64,000 bases of DNA from a virus. Location of the stretch: IMG/VR virus record IMGVR_UViG_3300032954_000010, positions 1-64,000 of that record. One strand, written 5' to 3'. Below, in pieces: positions 20,739 to 28,372 of the stretch; position 1 is the stretch's first letter; each line of letters starts with the position of its first letter. The position numbers were made by a program, and so were the translations under genes. The notes beneath the pieces were generated by a model that worked only from the letters and a program-made list of their open reading frames with translations, was not told the DNA's origin and made no database searches.

Positions 20739-23731
20739 TGAAGATACTACGCAACATCGCTTTATCCCTTGCGCTGCTGTTCCTGAGCGGCTGGTTTCCG
20801 CACGGCTATGTGCAGACCGTCACGACAGAGCGCCTCAAGATCGGCGACGGCGGCTGGGCCGTCGGCATGGACATCGCCAACGACGGCTCGCGCATCATGC
20901 GCACCGACATTGGCCAAGGATACGTCTGGCCGGTAGGTGCGACAGCATGGAAGCCCTGCATCACCGCATCGTCGATGGCGGGGACGATCTTCGCTCCTGG
21001 CGGAGCAACCGGCCTTCTCGGCAACGGCCCGTGGGAGATGGTGTTCGCGCCAAGCGACTCACAGCGCATCTATATGCTCTACGGCGAGTATCGCAACTCG
21101 GTCGTCCTGCATCTATTCCGCAGCACCGATCAATGCGCGTCGTGGCAGGAGCTAACGAACTTCCCAGCCAACTCGTCTGCGGACGCTGGCGGTAGCACGA
21201 ACCGCGTCAGCGGCCAGAAGATCGTCGTCGATCCCAACAATGAAAACGTCATCTATGTCAGTAATTCGGTGGATGGAGTCTATCGCTCGACCAATGCCGG
21301 GGCGGCAGCGGGAAGCGTCGCTTTTACGAAGATCTCGCCCTTCGTTCCTTCCGGGCAAGAGGTCGGCGATGCCGGGATGGCCATCGACGGCAATTCTGGA
21401 ACGACGACGCTCGGCGGAGCGACGGTCAGCAAAAACGTCTATATTCCAAGCTATGGCAAGGGCATCTATGCCAGCACAGACGGTGGCAATTCTTATTCAG
21501 CGATTTCCGGCGGCGCTCCCACCAAGACAATCACGTTTTCAACGACAGCGACGAACACCTGCATCCTCGTCACCGTCGATATTTTTAACAGTACTGCGCC
21601 ATCGACGATAAGCACGATTTCAGATACCAGCGGTCTTACCTGGACGCGGCGCACGCAATTGGCTGGTTCCGGCACCCACGATATTGAGGTGTGGTACGCC
21701 GTCTCGGGGGCTGTGCAGACCAACGATCAGATCACGCTCACTTATACGAACTTCACGACCGGCATCGATCAATCGGTGATTACGGTTCTGGCCGTGGAAG
21801 GGTGCAACACTTCGTCGCCCTTCGACGCTCATGCTGGCTTGCCGGCAAAAAGCGCCTCTGCTGCTCCCACGATAAGCACCTCGAACGCGAACGATCTCAT
21901 TTTTGTGTTCGACGTTTCCAATTCGGCGACGCCGGACGCTGGGTACACTTGCCTCGGTACGTGCGGAACGTCGAACACTTACATCGAATATAAAATAGTC
22001 TCGGCAACGCAGACCTCGATCAATCCGGGTAGCGTCGGCGCTTCGCTTCAACGCGGTTGGACAACGGACGCGCTCCAGCAAGCGGGCGGCGGCACGCTGC
22101 TCGTTGAAACGTCAGGCGTCGTGCAATCAGGTGGCGTGGACCCCCCGCTGACGCCTTACCAAGTTCTGCACGGCAAAATAGGGTGCGACGGGATTTACTA
22201 CGTCACGGACTCTGACGCGCATGGCTGGAAATGGGACGGCGCGAGTTGGACACAACTGCTGCCGATCCTGGGCGGCTCCGCTGGCCAATATCTCGTCAAC
22301 ATCATGCCAGCACCCTCGCCGCATTGCAGTCGCATCTCGGTCGCGGCCTACACGTTCACGCAGCACAATATGAGCGAGGACGACGGCGCAACGTGGATCG
22401 GCTACAAGAACGATTTAAGCGGCGGCAGCGGCGTGACGGTTAGCTCCGCGACCGTTCCTTGGTACGTGGGAGACGGCCCGCACTCGCTTCAATCTGGCGA
22501 CGGCAAATATAATCCGACCACCGGCTATCTCGAAATATCGACCGGCTTTTGCTACTATTACGCCGACATGCCCGCGAGCACTGCTGGTTTCGTCCGCTAT
22601 GCGATGTGCAACGGAGCGGAGTCGCAGGTTCCTTACCTCATAACGTCGGTGCCAGGAGGACACACTTTCTTCCAGGGTCTCGACATTGGAATGTGGGCGG
22701 ACCTCAGCACAAGCACCTACCCGACGCAGGGCCTGCCGCTTTTAGATTATATCGGCGGTCTCTGCGCAGCGTGGTCGATGGACTATGCGGGGCAAAGCCC
22801 GTCCAACATGGCGGTGATGTGCAATGAGGCTCTCGGGATAGAAAATAGCAGCTATTCCACGAGCGGAGGCGCGACCCAAAGCGACTGGCATCTATTTGGC
22901 GGCTCAACGAATCCGTATCAAACGCAAGCTTCGGCTATTGCCGCTGGTTATACTCCGCCGTTGCCAGTGAGCGGGCAAACGGGCGGTAGCATAGCGATGA
23001 ATGCGACCGATCCCACGAACATCATTTGGGCGCAATTAAACACTGACGGCAGGCTTTATGTCACGACCGATGGCATGAGTGCGCCGATTACATGGAGCCT
23101 CATTCCGCAGTCGTCTTTTTCAGGCGCGCCATCGTCGGCTCCCTACGGCTGGAGCATTGGTGCCTCGGGTTACAACAGAATTGCGGTAATTTCCGACAAG
23201 GTAGATGCGGACACCTTCTATGCCTACAATTCGGTGACGCCGGGGCTTTACAAGACGACCAACAAAGGCAGCACTTGGTCGTTGATTTATTCAGGCACGC
23301 TTACCGGCGAGACTGGCTATTTGCAGCTTTGGGCAGTTCCTGGATTTTCCGGGTATCTCTACGTGATCTCAGGCTACGACGGCAATTCAGCAACCGCCGG
23401 GAGCTACATGAAGTATTCCACGGACCACGGTGCGTCGTGGACGGCCTGTCCGAACGTCCTGAATGTCAGAAGCATGGGGTTTGGCAAGGCACCCCCTGCC
23501 AGCGGTACAGGTCATCCAACGATAGTCATCAACGGCTGGGTCGGCGGCGTGCAGGGGCTTTACGAATCTGAGGACGATTGCCAGACGTGGCGCCCCCTCG
23601 GCTCTGGACAGCCGGCAAATGACACTTGGAATCAGACCGCGCAGATCGTGGGTGGTGACATAAACAACTACGGCGTATTCTATACGGGACAGGCATGGGG
23701 AAGCGGCTTTACCAAGATCACGTTGCACTGA
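20738..23731 (+). CDS. Exported Asp-box beta-propeller, GH74-like, with inserted domain
   Basis: 997 residues from an ATG overlapping the previous stop. Signal peptide MKILRNIALSLALLFLSG, then WFPHG. The start (KIGDGGWAVGMDIANDGSRI, then RTDIGQGYVWPVG) resembles the first blade of GH74 glycoside hydrolases. Asp-box motifs S-T-D/N-x-G-x-S/T-W recur: FRSTDQCASW, YRSTNAG, YASTDGGNSY, KTTNKGSTW, KYSTDHGASW. Residues 255-460 form an inserted, Thr-rich beta domain with two Cys pairs, not part of the propeller. GH74 enzymes cut xyloglucan; a phage depolymerase of this fold could attack host or plant-like glucan. The catalytic Asp residues were not located with certainty. Confidence 0.7.
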   Translation: MKILRNIALSLALLFLSGWFPHGYVQTVTTERLKIGDGGWAVGMDIANDGSRIMRTDIGQGYVWPVGATAWKPCITASSMAGTIFAPGGATGLLGNGPWEMVFAPSDSQRIYMLYGEYRNSVVLHLFRSTDQCASWQELTNFPANSSADAGGSTNRVSGQKIVVDPNNENVIYVSNSVDGVYRSTNAGAAAGSVAFTKISPFVPSGQEVGDAGMAIDGNSGTTTLGGATVSKNVYIPSYGKGIYASTDGGNSYSAISGGAPTKTITFSTTATNTCILVTVDIFNSTAPSTISTISDTSGLTWTRRTQLAGSGTHDIEVWYAVSGAVQTNDQITLTYTNFTTGIDQSVITVLAVEGCNTSSPFDAHAGLPAKSASAAPTISTSNANDLIFVFDVSNSATPDAGYTCLGTCGTSNTYIEYKIVSATQTSINPGSVGASLQRGWTTDALQQAGGGTLLVETSGVVQSGGVDPPLTPYQVLHGKIGCDGIYYVTDSDAHGWKWDGASWTQLLPILGGSAGQYLVNIMPAPSPHCSRISVAAYTFTQHNMSEDDGATWIGYKNDLSGGSGVTVSSATVPWYVGDGPHSLQSGDGKYNPTTGYLEISTGFCYYYADMPASTAGFVRYAMCNGAESQVPYLITSVPGGHTFFQGLDIGMWADLSTSTYPTQGLPLLDYIGGLCAAWSMDYAGQSPSNMAVMCNEALGIENSSYSTSGGATQSDWHLFGGSTNPYQTQASAIAAGYTPPLPVSGQTGGSIAMNATDPTNIIWAQLNTDGRLYVTTDGMSAPITWSLIPQSSFSGAPSSAPYGWSIGASGYNRIAVISDKVDADTFYAYNSVTPGLYKTTNKGSTWSLIYSGTLTGETGYLQLWAVPGFSGYLYVISGYDGNSATAGSYMKYSTDHGASWTACPNVLNVRSMGFGKAPPASGTGHPTIVINGWVGGVQGLYESEDDCQTWRPLGSGQPANDTWNQTAQIVGGDINNYGVFYTGQAWGSGFTKITLH

Positions 23732-23838
23732 TGATCCACCCCATCATCCTCGCCGTCATGCTGTGGTGGACGCCGAGCATGTTATGGATGGGCTGGGCTT
23801 GCTGGTTGTCGCGGCTTGACAACCGTACTCTTTCGTAG
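23731..23838 (+). CDS. 35-residue membrane peptide
   Basis: ATG overlapping the previous stop (TGATG), stop at 23838. It reads MIHPIILAVMLWWTPSMLWM then GWACWLSRLDNRTLS: one hydrophobic, Trp-rich segment. It sits just upstream of the lysis genes. Its last codons hold the next promoter. Confidence 0.4.
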   Translation: MIHPIILAVMLWWTPSMLWMGWACWLSRLDNRTLS

Positions 23839-23844
23839 CACATT
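23816..23844 (+). promoter_or_regulatory. Promoter of the lysis cluster
   Basis: GGCTTGACA (-35 at 23816-23821), 17 bases, CACATT (23839-23844). The -10 is weak but the -35 context matches the other CTTGACA sites. Confidence 0.45.
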
Positions 23845-23850
23845 CCGCTG

Positions 23851-24015
23851 ATGACCAAGGTCGGTGATCGTGGTTTGCGCATGTCGTCGGGCGAGGTTCG
23901 TCACTTTCGCTCCAAGGGAGCGCGTGATCGCTTCGAGCGCGTGGCCGAGGCGGTGAGACATGGTTGGAAACCGACGCGCGGCAAGCGGCGCAGCCGTAGA
24001 GGAAGGCGCAGGTAA
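23851..24015 (+). CDS. Small very basic protein
   Basis: 54 residues from an ATG at 23851, overlapping the endolysin start (TAATG). It reads MTKVGDRGLRMSSGEVRHFR and ends in an Arg-rich tail (PTRGKRRSRRGRRR). Likely binds nucleic acid or a charged cell-wall polymer. The coupling with the endolysin argues for a real gene. Confidence 0.5.
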   Translation: MTKVGDRGLRMSSGEVRHFRSKGARDRFERVAEAVRHGWKPTRGKRRSRRGRRR

Positions 24016-24521
24016 TGCAGACTTCTCCGGTCGGCCGCAAGTTCATCGAAGGATTCGAAGGTCTTTTTCTCGAAGCCTATGACGATGCTAACGATCGCAT
24101 CGTGCAGCGCGGCGATATCGTGCGTGGCACGCTGACGATCGGCTACGGACACACCACCGCAGCAGGGCCTCCTGCGGTTTATGTCGGCATGACCATCACC
24201 AAAGACCAGGCTGATGCCATGCTGGCGGCCGATCTGGCTTCGGTCGAGATCGAGGTGCAGCATCTTGTCAAGGTGCCGCTCAATCAGAACCAGTTCGATG
24301 CGCTGGTATCGTTCCAATACAATACCGGCTGGCTCGCGCATCCGCAGTGTTCGTTATTGCGACAATTGAACGCCGGCAACTACGATCTGGCCGATACCGA
24401 TTTCATGCTGTATGATGAGGCGCAGGGCAAGGTGCTGGCCGGGCTCGAACGCCGCCGCGCAGCCGAGAAGGAATTGTTCGCGGCGCCTGTTTCGGCGCAA
24501 GTTGCACAGGAGAGCACATGA
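24015..24521 (+). CDS. Endolysin, GH24 lysozyme
   Basis: 168 residues, T4-lysozyme type. The catalytic Glu sits in GRKFIEGFEGLFLEAYDD, the Asp/Thr region is GTLTIGYGHTTAAGPP, and the fold ends with NQFDALVSFQYNTGW and a helical end (LAGLERRRAAEKELF). It cuts the glycan strands of peptidoglycan. No signal peptide, so release depends on a holin, probably the next gene, which overlaps its stop. Confidence 0.9.
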   Translation: MQTSPVGRKFIEGFEGLFLEAYDDANDRIVQRGDIVRGTLTIGYGHTTAAGPPAVYVGMTITKDQADAMLAADLASVEIEVQHLVKVPLNQNQFDALVSFQYNTGWLAHPQCSLLRQLNAGNYDLADTDFMLYDEAQGKVLAGLERRRAAEKELFAAPVSAQVAQEST

Positions 24522-24757
24522 CGATTTCCCCGCGGGTAGGAATCTGGATCAGCGTGATCGCGGCGCTGCTGTCTTTCGTCGCCATTAGCACGGCGCAGCT
24601 CACGACACTTTTTGACGCCGCGACGGCAAACCACATTACGGCATGGGCTGCATTTCTCGGCGGCGCCATCAACGCGGTCAATGCCGTGCTGCACATGATC
24701 CCTTCGGCATCGACGCCGCAAGCGCTCGCTCAATTCCCCCTTGGACCGAAAACCTGA
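24518..24757 (+). CDS. Holin-like membrane protein
   Basis: 79 residues, overlapping the endolysin stop. Segments GIWISVIAALLSFVAISTAQ and ITAWAAFLGGAINAVNAVLH are hydrophobic, giving two membrane spans with a short loop, as in class II holins. Position after the endolysin supports a role in lysis timing. The family is not confirmed. Confidence 0.65.
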   Translation: MTISPRVGIWISVIAALLSFVAISTAQLTTLFDAATANHITAWAAFLGGAINAVNAVLHMIPSASTPQALAQFPLGPKT

Positions 24758-24770
24758 GAAGGACTTCACG

Positions 24771-25277
24771 ATGACCGATACCTCGACGCCGAATATCTTT
24801 CAGCAGATCGAAGCTGCGTTGTCCGCCGACTGGCAGAAAGTGACGGCCGTGTTCCAACAGGCGGAGGCTTTCGCCGCCGACTTTCTCGGCAAGGTCTCGG
24901 CCGGCGCCGAGATTCTGATTCAGGATATCGAAGGCGCGGCGAGCTACGTCGCCGGCAACTTGACAACCATCCAGGCCGGCATCAGCGCGGCCGGCGCCTT
25001 GGCCAATACCGTGGCGCCAAACAATACCACGGTGCAGAAAGCTGTCGCCGATCTCAACACGGCGGCGAGCGATGTTGCCGATCTGCACGCTGCGTTGACC
25101 TCCGGCTCGTCTTCCAACGATCCCGAGATCGTCACCAAGGCTGTTACCGCCATCAACGCGGTCAACCAGCTTTCGCAGATCGCCAGCGCGGTCAGCAGCT
25201 CGCTCGGCACGTTGGCCGCCAACTCGCCGACCGCCACATCGGCCGTGACTGCCGCTGCACCGCCGCCGACCGCCTGA
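24771..25277 (+). CDS. Ala-rich helical protein
   Basis: 168 residues, ATG with GAAGGA upstream. Nearly all helix and rich in Ala/Val/Thr (QQIEAALSADWQKVTAVFQQ, ITTIQ-like, AVTAINAVNQLSQIASAVSS). It may be a secreted or virion protein, or act with the lysis genes. Overlaps the next start (TGATG). Confidence 0.55.
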   Translation: MTDTSTPNIFQQIEAALSADWQKVTAVFQQAEAFAADFLGKVSAGAEILIQDIEGAASYVAGNLTTIQAGISAAGALANTVAPNNTTVQKAVADLNTAASDVADLHAALTSGSSSNDPEIVTKAVTAINAVNQLSQIASAVSSSLGTLAANSPTATSAVTAAAPPPTA

Positions 25278-25540
25278 TGCGACTTTATTCGCCCGCATGG
25301 ATCATCGTCGCCGGAGTCGTGCTGGCGCATGCGACCGGCGTGATCGACGTGACCAGTAAGATATTGGGCGGCATCGACTCGTCGGCCAACGCCATTCTCG
25401 ACATGCGCAAGGTCGTCCCTCAACTCGGAGCCGTCATCCATGAATCTGCTGCCTCTCGTGGGGTTCTATTGGCGAAGAAGCCAGGATATCGAAAAGCTGG
25501 TCGGGTCGGGTCACAGCGGCGACTCGCATCTGATCACTGA
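25277..25540 (+). CDS. Hypothetical membrane protein, overlapping next gene
   Basis: 87 residues. Residues 1-20 (RLYSPAWIIVAGVVLAHATG) are a hydrophobic anchor. Residues 56-87 are read in a second frame of the next gene, and their basic Ser/Arg-rich character suggests they are not conserved. The real end could be an earlier frameshift or the overlap may be true. Confidence 0.4.
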   Translation: MRLYSPAWIIVAGVVLAHATGVIDVTSKILGGIDSSANAILDMRKVVPQLGAVIHESAASRGVLLAKKPGYRKAGRVGSQRRLASDH

Positions 25541-25706
25541 CCTGCTCGAAGCCAACGCGCCGCTGCTGAAGAAATATTGGCCCGCGCTCAACGAGAATGG
25601 GCTGCTCGACGACGCCCTAGCGACGCTGAAAGAGGTGCTCGCGCCGCCGGCCTCGGCCCCAACCGACGGCAACATCCAAGGTCAGCAGGGGGCGGGCGCA
25701 ACTTGA
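25440..25706 (+). CDS. Hypothetical protein
   Basis: 88 residues from an ATG with GGAG 9 bases upstream. N-terminus MNLLPLVGFYWRRSQDIEKL, then HLITDLLEANAPLLKKYW and a Pro/Ala tail. The overlap with the previous gene is 101 bases, as can happen in nested spanin pairs, but no lipobox is seen. Unknown. Confidence 0.5.
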   Translation: MNLLPLVGFYWRRSQDIEKLVGSGHSGDSHLITDLLEANAPLLKKYWPALNENGLLDDALATLKEVLAPPASAPTDGNIQGQQGAGAT

Positions 25707-25732
25707 CAAAAGTTCCGTCTCTATAGAATGTT
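25703..25732 (+). promoter_or_regulatory. Promoter for the spanin-like gene
   Basis: AACTTGACA (-35 at 25703-25708) with a TATAGAAT region (25722-25729) or AATGTT at 18 bases. The ATG is at 25765. Confidence 0.5.
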
Positions 25733-25764
25733 AGTCCCGCGCTCGCAGTAGACGACATTATTGC

Positions 25765-26184
25765 ATGGCTTGGTGGGATCGGCTTGCCGTTTACAAGCGC
25801 ATCACTTTATTTGCCACGATGATTTCGGCGGTCATTGCCGCGCTGTTTGCCGTCGCCAATGTTCTTCAAGCGGGTGAACCGCATTGGATCGCGACGCGCA
25901 GTTTTGTCAGGATGACGGTCGCCGAAACCAGCAGCAAAATCGCGCAAAGCGAAAACCAGTTGAAGACGCGGCAGGTCCAGACCGAGTTGCAGGTTTTGCA
26001 GGGCCGCGTCGAGGCTATCAAGTCCAAGATCAGCGATCGCGAGCTGTTGTTGCAGCAGCCGGATGGGCCGCCGCAATATAAAAATCTGATATCGCAACAG
26101 GTTGATGAATTCAAAGAGCGATTGAAAATACTACAGGCGCAGACCGACGATTTGCGGCGCGAGCTGGCGGGTCGCCAACCGTGA
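25765..26184 (+). CDS. Membrane-anchored coiled-coil protein, inner spanin-like
   Basis: 139 residues: residues 12-35 (ITLFATMISAVIAALFAVAN) span the membrane, and residues 55-135 are a coiled coil (SKIAQSENQLKTRQVQTELQ, QVDEFKERLKILQAQTDDLR). An N-terminal anchor with a periplasmic coiled coil is the design of i-spanins. No matching outer-membrane lipoprotein lies nested in it; the one at 33972 is far off. Own promoter. Confidence 0.5.
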   Translation: MAWWDRLAVYKRITLFATMISAVIAALFAVANVLQAGEPHWIATRSFVRMTVAETSSKIAQSENQLKTRQVQTELQVLQGRVEAIKSKISDRELLLQQPDGPPQYKNLISQQVDEFKERLKILQAQTDDLRRELAGRQP

Positions 26185-26292
26185 TTTGACGGCTTTTCAT
26201 AAATCTGCCATCATAAAATATTCCCCAACAAATTGTGCTTGTCAGGAGGTCAAGCGAGACGCTGTTTTGTAGTCAACAACAAAGAGGCAACC

Positions 26293-26823
26293 ATGAAATC
26301 CAAGATCATGGCAGCTATTGCTGTCGTACTGCTCGCTATCGTCTCGACTTCGGCGCAGGCAAAACACAGGCATCATTACCGGCATCACTATCATCACGCT
26401 CGCGTCGTCTCGCACCAGATACATTGCGGGCGATTTGGTTGTGACGATCGCGTGGTCGCACGCAGCGAACGCTTCGTGGAGCGTTTTGAGACGGTCGCCG
26501 ATGAAGGCCGCATCGTTGGCGGGCGTCCCGCCGGCTGCCCGCATGCGTTCTGCGGCTGCGGCACCAGTCTGCATATTTTTGGCCGCATCATCCCCGAGCT
26601 GAACCTGGCGGCCAACTGGCGGCGTTTTCCGCCCGCCTATCCTGCGCCCGGCATGGTGGCTTGGCGCTGGGGGCACGTTTTTGCCATCGAGAGCGTCAAT
26701 GGCGACGGCACGGTAATCGCCTACGATCCCAACAGCGGCGGGCATCGGACACGCATTCACACCGTCAGCCTGCGCGGCTATCATGTGGTCAATCCGCACG
26801 GCGAGAGACTGGCGTCAAGATAG
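26293..26823 (+). CDS. Exported CHAP/NlpC-like protein, host-type
   Basis: 176 residues. Signal peptide (MKSKIMAAIAVVLLAIVSTS, cut near AQA-K), then a His-rich stretch (HRHHYRHHYHH). The core has GCPHAFCGCGTSLHIFG, WRWGHVFAIESVNGDG and AYDPNSGGHRTRIHTVSLRG. A Cys early, His in G-H-V-F and Asn in D-P-N-S-G-G fit a papain-like CHAP/NlpC fold, which cuts peptidoglycan peptides. I associate proteins of this pattern with Bradyrhizobium. In a phage it could aid lysis or be cargo taken from a host. Confidence 0.6.
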   Translation: MKSKIMAAIAVVLLAIVSTSAQAKHRHHYRHHYHHARVVSHQIHCGRFGCDDRVVARSERFVERFETVADEGRIVGGRPAGCPHAFCGCGTSLHIFGRIIPELNLAANWRRFPPAYPAPGMVAWRWGHVFAIESVNGDGTVIAYDPNSGGHRTRIHTVSLRGYHVVNPHGERLASR

Positions 26824-26826
26824 CGC

Positions 26827-26855
26827 TTGACAATCGTAATCGTGTGTATTCTACT
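26827..26855 (+). promoter_or_regulatory. Promoter of the glycan cargo region
   Basis: GCGCTTGACA (-35 at 26827-26832); -10 TCTACT at 17 bases (26850-26855) or TATTCT (26847-26852). It directly follows the stop at 26823. Confidence 0.6.
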
Positions 26856-26939
26856 CGGCACCGTTCGGCGGGGTCGTCCCCCAGATTGCGTCGAACGGTG
26901 CCGGGCAGCACACCCCCCATCCCCTCCCCGCTGCCCGGC
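26856..26939 (+). promoter_or_regulatory. Two overlapping hairpins in a structured leader
   Basis: First stem: CGGCACCGTTCG (26856-26867) with CGAACGGTGCCG (26892-26903), 12 perfect pairs. Second stem: GCCGGGCAGC (26900-26909) with GCTGCCCGGC (26930-26939), 10 perfect pairs around a C-rich loop. They share bases 26900-26903, so they cannot both close fully. The region is noncoding, 20 bases before the next ATG. Confidence 0.6.
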
Positions 26940-26959
26940 ACACTAACCTTGGAGCAAGG

Positions 26960-27151
26960 ATGCCGCAATCCGATGTGCGCGAACGTCTCAAGGATGCAGC
27001 AGCCGAGTTCAGCGATCTCGTTCGCTCCGGCGCGACCAAGGAACAGCTTCTCAACGGCGCCAACGGCAAGCGCGGCCTCAATCATCTCAACGAGCTGTTC
27101 ATGATGCTGCCCCAAGGGCCGAACAAGGCGGAGTTCAGGATCAAGGAATGA
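26960..27151 (+). CDS. Small helical protein
   Basis: 63 residues, ATG with GGAGCAAGG upstream. It reads MPQSDVRERLKDAAAEFSDL, then LLNGANGKRGLNHLNELFMM. Two or three helices. It overlaps the RHH gene (ATGA), which suggests a coupled pair, possibly toxin-antitoxin-like in layout, but no toxin motif is seen. Confidence 0.55.
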   Translation: MPQSDVRERLKDAAAEFSDLVRSGATKEQLLNGANGKRGLNHLNELFMMLPQGPNKAEFRIKE

Positions 27152-27336
27152 GACGTAAATCCAAACGCGAGCCGTTGCAGGTCACATCGTTCCGCCTGCC
27201 GCTCGACGTAAAAACATTTCTGCATGGGGAAGCGGTTTCGAAAGACAGGACCATGAGCTACGTCCTTGTCGAGATCGTGCGGCTCTACATGAATTATCTC
27301 GCCGAGCAAGCCAAGCAGCCTAAAGTCAAGAAATAA
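27148..27336 (+). CDS. Ribbon-helix-helix regulator, Arc/MetJ-like
   Basis: 62 residues. Basic N-terminus (RRKSKREPLQ), then the ribbon VTSFRLPLDV and helices KTFLHGEAVSKDRTMSYVLV and EIVRLYMNYLAEQAKQ. This is the RHH fold, which dimerises and binds an operator with its beta strand. It is coupled to the gene before and may control the promoter at 26827. Confidence 0.75.
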   Translation: MRRKSKREPLQVTSFRLPLDVKTFLHGEAVSKDRTMSYVLVEIVRLYMNYLAEQAKQPKVKK

Positions 27337-27352
27337 AACTGCGGGAAGTCCG

Positions 27353-28372
27353 ATGCGAACAGCCCTGATCACGACAACGATAAACGTACCGCGCGTGCTC
27401 AAATTGTATCGCAAATTTGGGCCGGACGTGCAGTTCTTCGTCGCCGCGGACGAGAAGACGCCGCGCCATGCCTACGAGTTCTGCGCCGACATCCCCAAAT
27501 GCGAGATTTATTCGCCCGAACGGCAGCGCGAGCTGGGCTATGAGTGCTCGGCGCTGATTGGTTGGAACTGCGTGCAGCGTCGCAACATTGCGCTGCTCGA
27601 AGCGGTGAAGTGGGGCGCGGAAGTTATTGTGACTATCGACGACGATAATGCCGCCCTCGATGTTGGTTATTTCAATCATATCAGATGGACGTTCATGCGC
27701 CCTTATTCCGGGCTCGAAGCGCAGTCGCTTTCCGGTTGGTTCGATCCTGGCTGTCTACTCGTGCCGCAAACCAAGCATCGTGGCTTCCCGATTGCGATCA
27801 AATCTGAGCCGGTTTTCGAATCGATTGTCGACGCCAAGATCGGCGTCGTTGCCGGGTTGTGCCTGGGCGATCCAGACGTGGATTCAATTACGCGCATCGC
27901 GACTGCACCGGTCATTCATTCCGTTTCCGAACTGGCTCGCGCGGGCGTTGCCGTCAATATTTTTTGCAAGACTGTGTTCAACTCGCAAAACACTGCCTTC
28001 ATCCGCGAACTGGCTCCGGCGATGTTCATGATGCCGGGTATTGGCCGGTACGATGACATCTACGCTTCGCTGATCTGTCAGCGCGTCATGCGCGAACGAG
28101 GGCTGCACGTTCATTTTGACCAGCCGTTTGTATGGCAGCAGCGCAACCAGCATAATCTGCTCGGCGATCTGCGTGCCGAGATCGACGGCATGGAACATAT
28201 TGTAGAATTTGCGCAGTTTCTCGACGATGTGCCGGCGACATTTTTCCTGCAAGGCCCGTGTATCCCGACGCTGCGGGAGACTTATCAGGCGGCGAAAGAG
28301 GAACACTATCTGCCGGCCCTTTCGCTCGAAGCGGCGCTGGCTTTCCTCAACGATATCGAGAAAATTCTGTGA
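27353..28372 (+). CDS. Glycosyltransferase, STELLO/RGP-like
   Basis: 339 residues. It has VFVAADEKTPRH-like start (FFVAADEKTPRHAYEFCADI), SALIGWNCVQRRNIALLEAV and a DXD-type site IVTIDDDNAAL. The W-N-x-x-Q-R-R-N-I pattern with the following acidic site is that of the DUF288/STELLO and reversibly-glycosylated-protein group, which use NDP-sugars. It is the first enzyme of the sugar cluster. Acceptor unknown. Confidence 0.7.
   Translation: MRTALITTTINVPRVLKLYRKFGPDVQFFVAADEKTPRHAYEFCADIPKCEIYSPERQRELGYECSALIGWNCVQRRNIALLEAVKWGAEVIVTIDDDNAALDVGYFNHIRWTFMRPYSGLEAQSLSGWFDPGCLLVPQTKHRGFPIAIKSEPVFESIVDAKIGVVAGLCLGDPDVDSITRIATAPVIHSVSELARAGVAVNIFCKTVFNSQNTAFIRELAPAMFMMPGIGRYDDIYASLICQRVMRERGLHVHFDQPFVWQQRNQHNLLGDLRAEIDGMEHIVEFAQFLDDVPATFFLQGPCIPTLRETYQAAKEEHYLPALSLEAALAFLNDIEKIL

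Noticed and set aside
26960-27336. Small gene plus RHH gene as a toxin-antitoxin pair
   Set aside because: The layout fits, but the first protein lacks RelE, MazF, HicA or other toxin motifs; it looks like a small helical protein.
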